A stretch of DNA of 29,728 nucleotides from CAZFVY01 sp964522665 (GCA_964522665.1 CAZFVY010000093.1:1-29728), one strand, 5' to 3'. Positions 16,032-25,111 are shown, counted from the stretch's first letter. A program made the numbers and translations. Notes: generated by a model from the letters alone, not told the origin.

Positions 16032-17903
16032 TCAAGGCTCGCGTTTGAAAAACACGGCGCCCAGCGGGGGCAGTGTGATAAACAGTGAATGCGATTGTCC
16101 CTGCCAGCCGAAGGGCGCCGGCGCCACGCCCCCAAGGTTCCCCTGGCCGCTCCCGCCAAATTCCACGCCGTCGCTGTTCAGCGCCTCTCTCCAGTAGCCA
16201 CCGCCCGGCGCCCCAACCCGGTGATTGTGGTGGGTCGCCGGCGTGAAATTGAACACCGCGAGAATGCATTCATTCGTCGGTGGATTCTGTCGCGAACAGA
16301 CGAGCACGGATAACTCGGACGCCGAGCCGTCGATGCATTGAAATCCCTCGGGGCGGTTGTCGGTTCGATGAAGCGCCGGTTCGCGGCAATAAAAGTGATT
16401 GAGATCGGTGAGCCACCGTTGAAGCTGCCGCCGCCGTGGGTCCAGTGGAATCAGGCTCCAATCGAGGCTGCCCCACGGATTCCAGGCATCCCATTGGCCG
16501 AATTCCGAACCCATGAAAACCAGCTTCTTGCCGGGCTGGCAGTAGAGATAGGCCAGCAGCAATCGGAGATTCGCGAACTTTTGCCAGTCGTCACCCGGCA
16601 TTCGCGCGAGCAGCGATCGGTGGCCGGGCATGACCTCCTCGTGCGCCAGCGGCAGCGCCCAGTTTTCCGAGTATGAAATCGAGCCGGGCAGCCTCAGTTT
16701 CCCGTGGTGATGCTTTCGATGGATTGGATCCTGATCAAAGTACGAGAGCGTCGCGGCGGTCGCGTTCTGGTCCCACTTGTAACCGAAACCCAGGCCTCCC
16801 GCATAGGTTGGCCGGGAGGCCATCGGCCAATCCGACGCATCCTGCCCGATCGTCTGTACGTCGGGGAATGAGCGATAGACGGCTTCATTCAAACGCTGCA
16901 GAAAGTGAACCCCTTCGACGTTCGGACGTTGATTCTCACGGTGGGGTTCGCCGGTCGGTGAGCCAGCCGACGCCTCGACGCGCAGCAAAGCGTCGAGGTC
17001 GCCCAAGTGGAGGCCATCAAGGTGATATTTATCCAGCCAAAAGAAGCTGTTGCTGAACAGCAGGCTGCGGACCTCCGGACGTCCGATCTCCGCGCCGGTT
17101 CGGCGACGCGCCGGCGAGGCGCCACCAGACTCACGCTCTCGGCCGGGTGGGCGCCAGGGCGTCCAATCCAGGATGACGCCGATGCCGTGTTGGTGCAGCG
17201 TGTCGATCAGCCACATGACGTCCTGCGGTCGGCCAAGGTAAGACGCCGGGGCGGAATGGCCGAACGAGCCGTAGCCGAACGGATCGACCGGCGAGGTCCC
17301 GGTTGCGCCTAATAGCTGGACGTGCGTGAAACCGAGGGCCTGGACATACTCGGCCAGCTCGGGCGCCAACTCGAGCGCCGTCAGTGGGCGATGCCCTTGT
17401 TTCGGCGCTCGCCGCCATGAAGCCGGATCGAGTTCGTAGATTGAGACCGGATGATCCAACGCGAAGCGCGGCTTCCGCGTGTCCATCCATTCGCGATCGC
17501 GCCAATTGTAATCGAGATTCCAGACGACCGACACTCCCCGCTCCAGCGGCTCTTGCAAGAACGCGCCCGGATCGGTCTCGTCGAAGATTCCCTCCGGCGC
17601 GCGGTACGCGATCTGATATTTGTAAATCGTACCCTGGCGCACACCCGGGACAAACCCGGCCCAGAGTCCCGATTCGCCCAGCGGTTCCAGCGGATTGGTC
17701 CAGGGCGACCAGTCATTGAAATCACCGATTACGGAGACGCGGTCGGCATCGGGCCGCCAAAGAACGAACCAGGCGCCCGTGGTTCCCGGCTGAGTTGACA
17801 GATGAGCTCCGAGCTTTTCATGAAGACGGAAGTGGGTCCCCTCGTTGAACCAGTGCAGATCCTCCGGCGTGATCCAGGTTGCGAGGTCGGGGGTTGTTTT
17901 CAT
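16032..17903 (-). CDS. glgB: 1,4-alpha-glucan branching enzyme (GlgB) homologue with lost catalytic residues
   Basis: A 623-aa intact frame that is clearly GlgB-derived. It has a CBM48 domain near residues 40-105, a GH13 barrel and a C-terminal beta domain. Diagnostic GlgB stretches are well kept: SRPTYAGGLGFGYKW (363-377), HRKHHHGKL (395-403), MPGDDWQKFANLR (435-447) and GKKLVFMGSEFGQ (458-470). The active site is not. Alignment by eye puts Gly301 at the nucleophile (GLRVD becomes GLHLG), Gln354 at the acid/base (TIAE becomes TIGQ) and Glu422 at the stabiliser (SHDE becomes AHEE). The invariant Arg and His of regions 2 and 1 are His299 and Arg251. The loop before region 2 is shortened. It overlaps the treS stop by 4 nt. 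It is called as a pseudoenzyme: branching activity is not expected. Confidence 0.9.
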   Translation of the reverse strand: MKTTPDLATWITPEDLHWFNEGTHFRLHEKLGAHLSTQPGTTGAWFVLWRPDADRVSVIGDFNDWSPWTNPLEPLGESGLWAGFVPGVRQGTIYKYQIAYRAPEGIFDETDPGAFLQEPLERGVSVVWNLDYNWRDREWMDTRKPRFALDHPVSIYELDPASWRRAPKQGHRPLTALELAPELAEYVQALGFTHVQLLGATGTSPVDPFGYGSFGHSAPASYLGRPQDVMWLIDTLHQHGIGVILDWTPWRPPGRERESGGASPARRRTGAEIGRPEVRSLLFSNSFFWLDKYHLDGLHLGDLDALLRVEASAGSPTGEPHRENQRPNVEGVHFLQRLNEAVYRSFPDVQTIGQDASDWPMASRPTYAGGLGFGYKWDQNATAATLSYFDQDPIHRKHHHGKLRLPGSISYSENWALPLAHEEVMPGHRSLLARMPGDDWQKFANLRLLLAYLYCQPGKKLVFMGSEFGQWDAWNPWGSLDWSLIPLDPRRRQLQRWLTDLNHFYCREPALHRTDNRPEGFQCIDGSASELSVLVCSRQNPPTNECILAVFNFTPATHHNHRVGAPGGGYWREALNSDGVEFGGSGQGNLGGVAPAPFGWQGQSHSLFITLPPLGAVFFKREP

Positions 17904-20900
17904 GAGGAGACGGGCGGCTCAAGCAACTCAAGGATCGCCTGCAGCGGAATCTTCACCCAATCCGGCCGCGCATTAAGCTCGTAACTGAGTTCATAGACGG
18001 CCTTGCGCAGTAGAAATGCCTCCAGCATGACGCGCAGCTCCGGGTCTTTTTGAGGCGCCAATCCGTCGGGTCGCAGCTCGCTCCGGTAGGCCTTGAAATA
18101 GAGGGCGCTGACCCAGCGGCTCCAAAAGCTGGCCCACGCCACCGACCGCGCCATTTGCGCCGCCGGCAAGACACCACTCTCAACCTGCTTAAGGACGGCC
18201 GCCTGGGCGGCGTAGCGGAATGACTGAATCATTCCGGCGACATCTTGCAACGGCGAGTGTTTGATCCGGCGCTCGCTCAATGGGCGCGCTGGCTCTCCCT
18301 CAAAATCGATGATCCAAAAGTCCTTGCCGTCGTAAAGCGCCTGCCCGAGATGAAAGTCTCCATGGCAGCGAATCCGCAACGCCGGCAGCGCCGCCCGGTA
18401 AACGAGGCGAAACCGGTCCAGGATTATCGCTTCCGAGTCGAGGACCGCCTGGGCGGTCGGCTGGACGTCCGGGGCCAGCCGCGTGAGGCGCGGGCGCAGG
18501 AGTTGGAAGCTTTCCCGCAATTGATTCCGCATCGATTGAAACAGGCCTCGCTGATAGTGCGGCGTGAACGGTTCGGGGTTGAAATTCCGGTCACCGGTAT
18601 CGGACGCCAGGGCGGTGTGCAGGGCCGCGGTGCGGCGGCCGAGCAGCCGCGCGAAATCGGCATAATTACCTAAAAGCTCCTTCACGCCGTCCGAAAGCTC
18701 ACCCTTCGCCAAGTCCACGACTGAAGCGGTGGGAATGACCGGCGTCCGGTGGCTCTCGGGCAACGTCTGGATTCGCTCGTAAAACCGGCCCAGCGCGTCG
18801 ATGGTTTCGCGCCAGGCGTCCTTCGAATTCGGAACGAACGCGCTCATGACCGCGGCGGTGGCCGGTTCGTCTTTCCCGTCATGGTACTCGATCGCCCCGG
18901 CCAGCGGCGGAACGTGCGGGAACTTTTGCCGGGTGAGAAACCGGCCAATCTCCAAGTCTGGATTGACGCCGAACTCGATTCGGCGAAAGAACTTTAAGAT
19001 CAACCGGTCGCCGAAGATGATCGAGGAATTGCTCTGCTCGGCCTGGCTTGGGGCGGGCGCGAGGTCCAGCGCCTTTTCCATCCGTAACTTGCGCAGCACG
19101 GCCGTGGAGATGGCGCGGAGCGTTCCGTGTCGTCCCAAAAGACTGCGTGGTCGCGAGATGAAATCGAGCAGCTTTCGGCAAAAATCGGGATTGCCCAACG
19201 CGTCGTAAACCACGCCTGCGTGGCCGGGCCGCCGGAATTTCAGCGGGAGAAAGATCAACGCCGGGCGTTCGGCGGTGATCGCCTCCGCCGCTTCTCCCAC
19301 GGCGCACGCCAACGGGAGCAGGTAGAGATCGGGCTCCGCCTGAAGGTATTCAATTTGCGCCACGACCACCAGCGCCTGCTGGTCGGATAGCGGCGCCGGA
19401 ATAAGCTCCAGGATGCGCGCGCCCTTGATCGAACGCGCCTTGGCCCCAAACCAGCGGCGGGAGGGGAGCCATTCCATCAGCGCGGCCTCGAGGCGGAAGC
19501 GGTGATCGTCGTCAAATACCTCAAGCCAATCCTGCTCCACGATCAACGCGGGCGCCGCCGCCTGTCCGGCGCCGCCAGCGGCCTCGATCCGCGCGGCTGG
19601 CTCAGCCTCCAGAGAGAACCAATAAAACGCGTGCGCGGAGAGCGACAGAAAATAGGGCCGATCGCCAATGGCGGGAAACTTGGCGCGGCCGAAAAGTTCG
19701 ACGGGCGTTCGTCCCTGAAAGGCGGCCAGATCGAGCGCCACCGGCTGCGCGAAACGGGAAAGATTCACGACCACCAGAATGCACTCCTCGCGGTACCGGC
19801 GCAGAAAGGCCAGCGCTTTGCGATTCTCAGGATGAAGGAATTCGAGGGTCCCGAGCCCAAACGCCTGCCAGCGCTTGCGCAGGGAGATTAGACGCCGCAT
19901 CCACCAAAGCAGCGAGCTCGGGTTTCGTTCCTGCACTTCGACGTTGACGGCCTCGTAGTGATTCTCGGGATCGATATTGATGGGCAGGTAGAGGCTGTGC
20001 GGGTTGGCGCGGGAGAAGCCGGCGTTCTTGTCCGCGCTCCACTGCATCGGCGTGCGCACGCCGTTACGGTCACCGAGATAAATGTTCTCACCCATTCCGA
20101 TCTCGTCGCCGTAATAGAGCACCGGCGTCCCGGGAAGCGAGAACAGCAGGCCATTCAGCAATTCGATCCGCTTCCGGTCGTTGCCCACCAGCGGGGAAAG
20201 CCGCCGGCGAATGCCGAGATTGAGCCGGGCCTGGTAGAGGTGCGCGTAGGAGCGGTACATGTAGTCCCGCTCCTCATCGGTCACCATTTCAAGCGTCAGT
20301 TCGTCGTGATTGCGAAGAAACAAGGCCCATTGCGCGGTCTCGGGTATGGGTGGCGTCTGATCCAGGATGTCAACGATGGGGATTCGGTCCTCCATTCGCA
20401 GCGACATGAACAGCCGCGGCATCAGGGGGAAATGAAACGCCATGTGGCACTCGCCCGCCGCGCTATCGCCGAAATACGCCACGGCGTCGTCGGGCCATTG
20501 GTTGGCTTCCCCCAGCAGCATCTTGTCCAGGTATTTTCCATCCACGTGTCGCCGCAGGGACTTGAGGAATTCATGCGTCTCCGGCAGGTTTTCACAGCTC
20601 GTCCCCTCCCGCTCGTAAAGATAGGGCACGGCGTCAAGGCGCACGCCATCGACGCCCAGTTCGAACCAAAAATCAATCACCTTGAACATCTCTTCATGCA
20701 CCGCCGGATTGTCGAAATTCAAGTCCGGCTGATGGGAATAGAACCGGTGCCAGTAGTAGGAGTTGGCCATATCGTCCCACGTCCAATTCGAGGTCTCGGT
20801 ATCCTTGAAAATCACCCGGGTTCCGCGGTACTTCTCGACGGTGTCACTCCACACGTAATAGTCGCGCCAGCGGCTCCCCGGCTTGGCCCGCCTCGCGCGC

Positions 20901-21274
20901 TGAAACCAGGCATGCTGGTCGGAGGTGTGGTTGAGGACAAGTTCGGTGATGACGCGGAGTCCGCGGCGCCGCGCTTCCCGCAAAAAGACCTTGAAGTCTC
21001 CCAGCGTGCCGTACGCCGGGTGGACGCCGTAATAATCAGAGATGTCGTAGCCATCATCTTTGAGCGGCGATGGATAGAACGGCAGCAGCCAAACCGCCGA
21101 GATTCCCAAGTCACGCAGGTAGTCCAGTTTGGCCGTCAATCCACGGAAGTCACCGGCGCCGTTTGCGTCGCTATCATGGAACGCGCGCACGTGGACTTCG
21201 TAAATGATGCCGCGTTTGTACCAATACGGGTCTCTTTCGCTCGCTCGGGCGTCGCCTGGTTTCTCAACTGCCAT
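17900..21274 (-). CDS. treS: Trehalose synthase-maltokinase fusion (TreS-Mak)
   Basis: A 1124-aa bifunctional protein. The N-terminal GH13_16 trehalose synthase (residues about 15-560) interconverts trehalose and maltose. Its catalytic set is intact: Asp214 in GVRLDAV, Glu256 in LGEANQWP and Asp324 in RNHDEL. The C-terminal half (about 590-1124) is a maltokinase (Pep2/Mak) that phosphorylates maltose to maltose-1-phosphate. It has the kinase-like catalytic HGDFHLGQ at 971-978 and the metal-binding DFEGEP at 990-995. Such fusions are common in bacteria with the GlgE pathway. It lies 139 nt downstream of glgE and overlaps the GlgB-like gene by 4 nt (ATGA). It acts in the cytoplasm; product goes to GlgE. 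Confidence 0.96.
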   Translation of the reverse strand: MAVEKPGDARASERDPYWYKRGIIYEVHVRAFHDSDANGAGDFRGLTAKLDYLRDLGISAVWLLPFYPSPLKDDGYDISDYYGVHPAYGTLGDFKVFLREARRRGLRVITELVLNHTSDQHAWFQRARRAKPGSRWRDYYVWSDTVEKYRGTRVIFKDTETSNWTWDDMANSYYWHRFYSHQPDLNFDNPAVHEEMFKVIDFWFELGVDGVRLDAVPYLYEREGTSCENLPETHEFLKSLRRHVDGKYLDKMLLGEANQWPDDAVAYFGDSAAGECHMAFHFPLMPRLFMSLRMEDRIPIVDILDQTPPIPETAQWALFLRNHDELTLEMVTDEERDYMYRSYAHLYQARLNLGIRRRLSPLVGNDRKRIELLNGLLFSLPGTPVLYYGDEIGMGENIYLGDRNGVRTPMQWSADKNAGFSRANPHSLYLPINIDPENHYEAVNVEVQERNPSSLLWWMRRLISLRKRWQAFGLGTLEFLHPENRKALAFLRRYREECILVVVNLSRFAQPVALDLAAFQGRTPVELFGRAKFPAIGDRPYFLSLSAHAFYWFSLEAEPAARIEAAGGAGQAAAPALIVEQDWLEVFDDDHRFRLEAALMEWLPSRRWFGAKARSIKGARILELIPAPLSDQQALVVVAQIEYLQAEPDLYLLPLACAVGEAAEAITAERPALIFLPLKFRRPGHAGVVYDALGNPDFCRKLLDFISRPRSLLGRHGTLRAISTAVLRKLRMEKALDLAPAPSQAEQSNSSIIFGDRLILKFFRRIEFGVNPDLEIGRFLTRQKFPHVPPLAGAIEYHDGKDEPATAAVMSAFVPNSKDAWRETIDALGRFYERIQTLPESHRTPVIPTASVVDLAKGELSDGVKELLGNYADFARLLGRRTAALHTALASDTGDRNFNPEPFTPHYQRGLFQSMRNQLRESFQLLRPRLTRLAPDVQPTAQAVLDSEAIILDRFRLVYRAALPALRIRCHGDFHLGQALYDGKDFWIIDFEGEPARPLSERRIKHSPLQDVAGMIQSFRYAAQAAVLKQVESGVLPAAQMARSVAWASFWSRWVSALYFKAYRSELRPDGLAPQKDPELRVMLEAFLLRKAVYELSYELNARPDWVKIPLQAILELLEPPVSS

Positions 21275-21413
21275 AAGTTGTCGTCGCCGCCTGATTGTCG
21301 GGGGCGTCCCTGCGGCGCGCGGCTGGTCTCAAGTCCACAATCCGGTGGCGTGTCGGCGTCGTCATGCCTGGCGGCGTTTCGGCGAGAAAATCAATCCCGT
21401 TGCTCATTATTGG

Positions 21414-23420
21414 CTAAACGTAATAGTCGAAATCCCTTTCCGTACGCACGCGCCGTCGAAACTGAAAAACATGCCCCGGGGAATACGCGGGATCGAGTTC
21501 CACGTAATTCCTCGGGCCACGCCAAAGGAAGCGGGCTCCGGTCAACAAATCGTGCGCTTGATAGGTTTGATTCGGATCGAGGCGCATCCGATCCTGCGGC
21601 AGGTCCAGCCAACCGGCCTGCACGCGGGTCGGGTCGAGATTAACGACCGTGACAATCGCCAGGTCGCCTTGATCGGTTGATCGGCCGTAGGCGAGCAATT
21701 GATCGTTGTCAATCGGCAGGAACGCCAGGCCGCGGTTCGATTGGAATACCGGGTTTTCCGAGCGGATGCGGTTGATCCGCGCGATCAGGTCCTGGAGCGG
21801 ATAGGACGCGTCTGGCGCCCAGCGCCGGATTTCGTATTTCTCTGAATTAAGATACTCCTCGGAGTCGGCTTCACGCGGCCTATTTTCACAGGCCTCAAAC
21901 GCCGGGCCATAAATGCCGTAATTCGAGCCTAAGGTGGCCGCCAGGATAAGTCGGATGGCAAACGCGGGCCGCCCGCCGATTTGCAGGAATTCCGTGAGAA
22001 TATCGGGAGTATTTGGCCACAGGTTGGGACGTAAATAGTCGGCCAGCGGAGCGCGCCCCAGTTCGGTGAAATAGTCAATTAGTTCATCCTTGCGGTTGCG
22101 CCACGCGAAATAATTATATGATTGGGTAAAGCCTAACTTGGCGAGATGAAACATGACCTTCGGCCGAGTGAAGGCCTCCGCCAGGAAGATCAAATCAGGC
22201 TGTTCCCGCTTCAACTCGGCAAGGCACCATTCCCAGAAAAGCAAGGACTTGGTATGAGGGTTGTCCACCCGAAACGTCCGAATCCCGCGCGCGATCCAAA
22301 ATTCAAAAATGCTCTTCAGCTCGTCCCAGAGCGAACGCCAGCCAGCGCATTCAAAGTCGAACGGGACGATGTCCTGATATTCTTTCGGTGGATTCTGCGC
22401 GTATTGAATTGTTCCGTCGGGCCGCTTGCGGAACCACTCGGGGTGGTCGCGGACATAGGGATGGTCCGGCGAGCATTGGAGCGCGATATCAAGCGCGATT
22501 TCCAAGCCGGACGCTTTCGCCCGCTCGACCAATTCGCAAAAATCTTCCAAAGTCCCCAACTCGGGATGCACGGCTTTGTGACCGCCCTCCCGGGAGCCGA
22601 TCGCCCATGGGCTTCCCGGGTCATTCGGCTGTCGCGCCAATTGATTATTTCTACCTTTGCGCGCGGATTCTCCGATTGGGTGGATCGGCGGCAAATAAAG
22701 CACGTTGAAGCCCATGGCGGCGACTCGCGGCAGATGAGCCGCGACGTCCTTGAGGGAGCCGGGCCGCTCCGGAGACGGGGAGCAGGAACGCGGAAACAGC
22801 TCGTACCAGGCGCTGAATTGGGCGCGTAATGGATCGACGATGACGCGCAGTTCCCGGTGGTAGCGTGTCGCGAGCTGGTGGTCGCGATAGCGGACGGAAA
22901 ACTCCCCGAGGGCCACACCCCATTTTCCGATCCATACGCCCGCCGAAAGGTTGGGTGAACGGAGCTCGGCCGACCAATCGCGCGGAGCGGTGGCGTCCCT
23001 CGGCTGGGCGCGCGATGCGATCGCTTCCAGCAATTGGGCGCCGACGAGCGCGTCAACCGCGACGTCCTGGCCGGCTCGCAGTTTCGCCTGCAGTTCACTT
23101 TGCCACGATTTAACCGGGTCGATCCAGCCCTCGACGGTGTAGCGATGAATCCCCAGCCGCTCGACGACGAACACGCCCCGCCAACGGTCATTGGCGGCCG
23201 CGCTGAGGGTCACCTCCGACCATTCGGGCGTCGTCTCGTCCCGATGCAGTACGACGGCCGAGAGTTGACTGTGCCCATCCGCGAAAAGATTTGCCTCCAC
23301 CGTCACGGATTCGCCGATGACGCGCTTGATCGGGAACCGGCCGCCGTCGATTTCAGGACTCACGGATTCGATGATAACGCGCCGACGCCCAACGTCCTCG
23401 TCTTCGAGTAGGCTGATCAT
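21414..23420 (-). CDS. glgE: Alpha-1,4-glucan:maltose-1-phosphate maltosyltransferase
   Basis: A 668-aa GH13_3 maltosyltransferase that transfers maltose from maltose-1-phosphate to the end of an alpha-1,4-glucan. The family start (VIIESVSPEIDGGRFPIKR near residues 15-33) opens the N-terminal domain. The barrel carries NVLYLPPIHPIG (239-250), the nucleophile Asp386 in FRVDNPHTK, the acid/base Glu415 in LAEAF and Asp473 in NTPD. All three match the known GlgE set, so the enzyme should be active. It is first in the minus-strand glucan block and is divergent from the response regulator across 669 bp. The ATG at 23420 has no obvious Shine-Dalgarno. Confidence 0.96.
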   Translation of the reverse strand: MISLLEDEDVGRRRVIIESVSPEIDGGRFPIKRVIGESVTVEANLFADGHSQLSAVVLHRDETTPEWSEVTLSAAANDRWRGVFVVERLGIHRYTVEGWIDPVKSWQSELQAKLRAGQDVAVDALVGAQLLEAIASRAQPRDATAPRDWSAELRSPNLSAGVWIGKWGVALGEFSVRYRDHQLATRYHRELRVIVDPLRAQFSAWYELFPRSCSPSPERPGSLKDVAAHLPRVAAMGFNVLYLPPIHPIGESARKGRNNQLARQPNDPGSPWAIGSREGGHKAVHPELGTLEDFCELVERAKASGLEIALDIALQCSPDHPYVRDHPEWFRKRPDGTIQYAQNPPKEYQDIVPFDFECAGWRSLWDELKSIFEFWIARGIRTFRVDNPHTKSLLFWEWCLAELKREQPDLIFLAEAFTRPKVMFHLAKLGFTQSYNYFAWRNRKDELIDYFTELGRAPLADYLRPNLWPNTPDILTEFLQIGGRPAFAIRLILAATLGSNYGIYGPAFEACENRPREADSEEYLNSEKYEIRRWAPDASYPLQDLIARINRIRSENPVFQSNRGLAFLPIDNDQLLAYGRSTDQGDLAIVTVVNLDPTRVQAGWLDLPQDRMRLDPNQTYQAHDLLTGARFLWRGPRNYVELDPAYSPGHVFQFRRRVRTERDFDYYV

Positions 23421-24089
23421 AATTCGCGTTTTCTGTTTAAGGAGTGAAGTGGATCGGCGGCGCCAATCGAGACGTGGGCGAGGCGCCGCTCGTCCCGTAG
23501 GGTCTCTTGATCGCGGCTCTCCGGCCCCGGGGCTTCACCAGTCGTTAGTTAACGCTTTTCCGTGGACGGAGACTATAGGGTCTTGACCCAAAACCGGTTG
23601 GATTCGCGACCCGATGCATGGTCGCGGCCGTCGTGGACACGCAGACGCGCCGGCGCCGCTTGGGGTGTCGTGATGAGGGCGGACGGCGGCAGCTTTTAGG
23701 TGGCTGGGTAACTGTCCGATCGGGGAGCCTAATCTCGACATTAACTTGATCGGACCGATTAGACACCTGACTTCGCGCGAGGCCGAATGACTGCTTCCCG
23801 CGGAGCGAGCCGCGGCGTTGGCGTGAAAATCAGTGGCCGGGTCGAACGAGTCAGTTGAACACGGCGTAGCTCAGGCCTCCGCGCGGGCTAATTGGGGTGA
23901 AGACCCGCTTGGACGGGAAGATTGAGCGGCTAAGTTGGGTGTGTCGATCAGGCTCGAGCTTGGCAAGTTGGGAACGCGTCGCCGGGCCGACGCCGGCAAT
24001 GGCCGATAAGCAAGCCGACGCCGATTATTCGTGTGTCGTCCAAATGTGGGCGTCGAGACGATCCAGGTTGAGATGAAAGACATCAAAGT
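23421..24089. other. 669-bp divergent intergenic region with inverted repeats
   Basis: The region lies between glgE and the response regulator and shows no credible coding frame. Two structures stand out. One is at 23469-23506, nested arms (GAGAC/GTCTC outside, a 7-bp inner stem), just upstream of glgE. The other is at 23714-23762, an 8-bp and a 6-bp perfect inverted repeat that interleave. The promoters of both flanking genes must lie here, but no clean -35/-10 pair could be picked. Confidence 0.6.
23714..23762. repeat. Interleaved inverted repeats (possible pseudoknot or operator pair)
   Basis: GTCCGATC at 23714-23721 is complementary to GATCGGAC at 23748-23755, and CTAATC at 23729-23734 is complementary to GATTAG at 23757-23762. 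The order a-b-a'-b' would allow an H-type pseudoknot in RNA, or two overlapping operators in DNA. Both repeats are perfect; function is unknown. Confidence 0.45.
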
Positions 24090-24518
24090 ATGAAAACCGT
24101 GCTACTGGTGGAAGACAGCGCCGATGATGTTTTCCGAATGAAAAGGGCCTGTCAGCGGAGCGGTATTCCCCACTCTCTCCAAGTCGTCACGAACGGGGAC
24201 GAGGCAATCGATTATCTTTTGGGGAGCGGGGGTTATTCAGGTCGTGGATTTAAGGGTTTCCCGGATTTGGTGTTTGTTGATTTAAAGTTATCGGCCGAAG
24301 TTGGCCGCGACGTGGTGAAACGGATCCGAAGCAACCCGGGATCGCGGAGTGTGCCGGTCGTCATCCTCTCGGGTTTGCCAACGCCGAACGGACCTTCGCG
24401 AGCCTATGAACTAGGGGTCACCTCCTATCTGAGAAAGCTTCCCTGCCAAGCCGAGTTCGGACAGGCGGTGCGGGTGATTCTGAAGTATTGGCTGGAGGTT
24501 GCCGCACAGCGGGCTTGA
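24090..24518 (+). CDS. Single-domain response regulator (Rcp1/CheY-like)
   Basis: A 142-aa receiver domain with no output domain, of the Rcp1-like subgroup. The acidic pair is Glu8/Asp9 (VEDSADD), the phosphoacceptor is Asp64 (VFVDLKLS), the switch Ser is 94 (VILSG) and the conserved Lys is 116. The Lys is normally followed by Pro (KP); here it is Lys-Leu-Pro, a one-residue shift that may alter the beta5-alpha5 loop. No histidine kinase is adjacent. It is divergent from glgE, so a regulatory link with the glucan operon is possible but unproved. The start is ATG 24090 with the typical MKTVLLVEDS opening. Confidence 0.92.
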   Translation: MKTVLLVEDSADDVFRMKRACQRSGIPHSLQVVTNGDEAIDYLLGSGGYSGRGFKGFPDLVFVDLKLSAEVGRDVVKRIRSNPGSRSVPVVILSGLPTPNGPSRAYELGVTSYLRKLPCQAEFGQAVRVILKYWLEVAAQRA

Positions 24519-25024
24519 CGCGCGGAGCGGTGGCTTCGATTCAGGTGAAAAGCCCGGTCGGTGGAGAGCGATATTAATGGGTCACTTCGGTTGCCATCGC
24601 GTACGGTTTCTTTTCTGCCGGGGTGGACCGAGCGCGGGAAATATTCCGCGTGATCGCCGACCGTCGCGGTTGGTCCGATGCGGGCGCCCGCCTAACGGGC
24701 TGTCCGACGTGTGGCTTTCGAAAAGGCTCCCCGGCGGAAAACCGTTGTCGTTGGCGGGCGGCTTCATTTGCGTAAACTGCTGTGGGGCCTTCGGCCTTCT
24801 TTTGGCGAGTTGGGGAATCGTCGTCGGGCCGCGAGGCCGCGACAAACCACGAATTGGAGGCTTGCGGTTCCCCCGGAGATTGGTGTAAAGACTGGCGCGT
24901 GAACGCGGTGTTCTTGGACCGGCGGATCGTTTGCGCGAGGCTCGCGGGCCTCTCTGGCGTCAACGCTTTCGCGGGCTTCAGGTATGCGCCGCGGTTCAGG
25001 ATGTGAGTTTTTGGTAATCAGGTG
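24519..25024. other. 506-bp intergenic region before tRNA-Leu, no gene seen
   Basis: Frames on both strands give low-complexity Arg/Pro/Gly peptides without family features. There is a perfect 12-bp GC palindrome at 24680-24691. A short GGCC-TTC-GGCC hairpin at 24786-24796, followed by a T-rich run, could be a weak terminator for the response regulator, though it is about 270 nt away. No promoter for the tRNA could be fixed. Confidence 0.55.
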
Positions 25025-25111
25025 GCCGATGTGGCGGAATTGGCAGACGCGCTAGACTCAAAATCTAGTATCCGAAAGGATGTGTGGGTTCGACCCCCTC
25101 CGTCGGCACCA
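25025..25111 (+). tRNA. tRNA-Leu (anticodon CAA)
   Basis: An 87-nt class II tRNA. The 7-bp acceptor stem pairs GCCGATG at the 5' end with CGTCGGC at the 3' end (one G-U), followed by an encoded CCA. The anticodon arm is CTAGA/TCTAG around loop CTCAAAA, giving anticodon CAA, which reads UUG. A long variable arm (TATCCGAAAGGATG) follows, then the T-arm with GTTCGACCC. The D-arm is present (GGCGGAATTGGCAGACGC). Confidence 0.97.

Noticed and set aside
23863..23960. GTAGCTCAGG, resembling a tRNA D-arm
   Set aside because: No acceptor stem, anticodon arm or T-arm can be folded around it.
24574..24963. 129-codon minus-strand frame between the response regulator and tRNA-Leu
   Set aside because: Composition is Arg/Pro/Ser-rich as in random GC-rich DNA, with no family feature.
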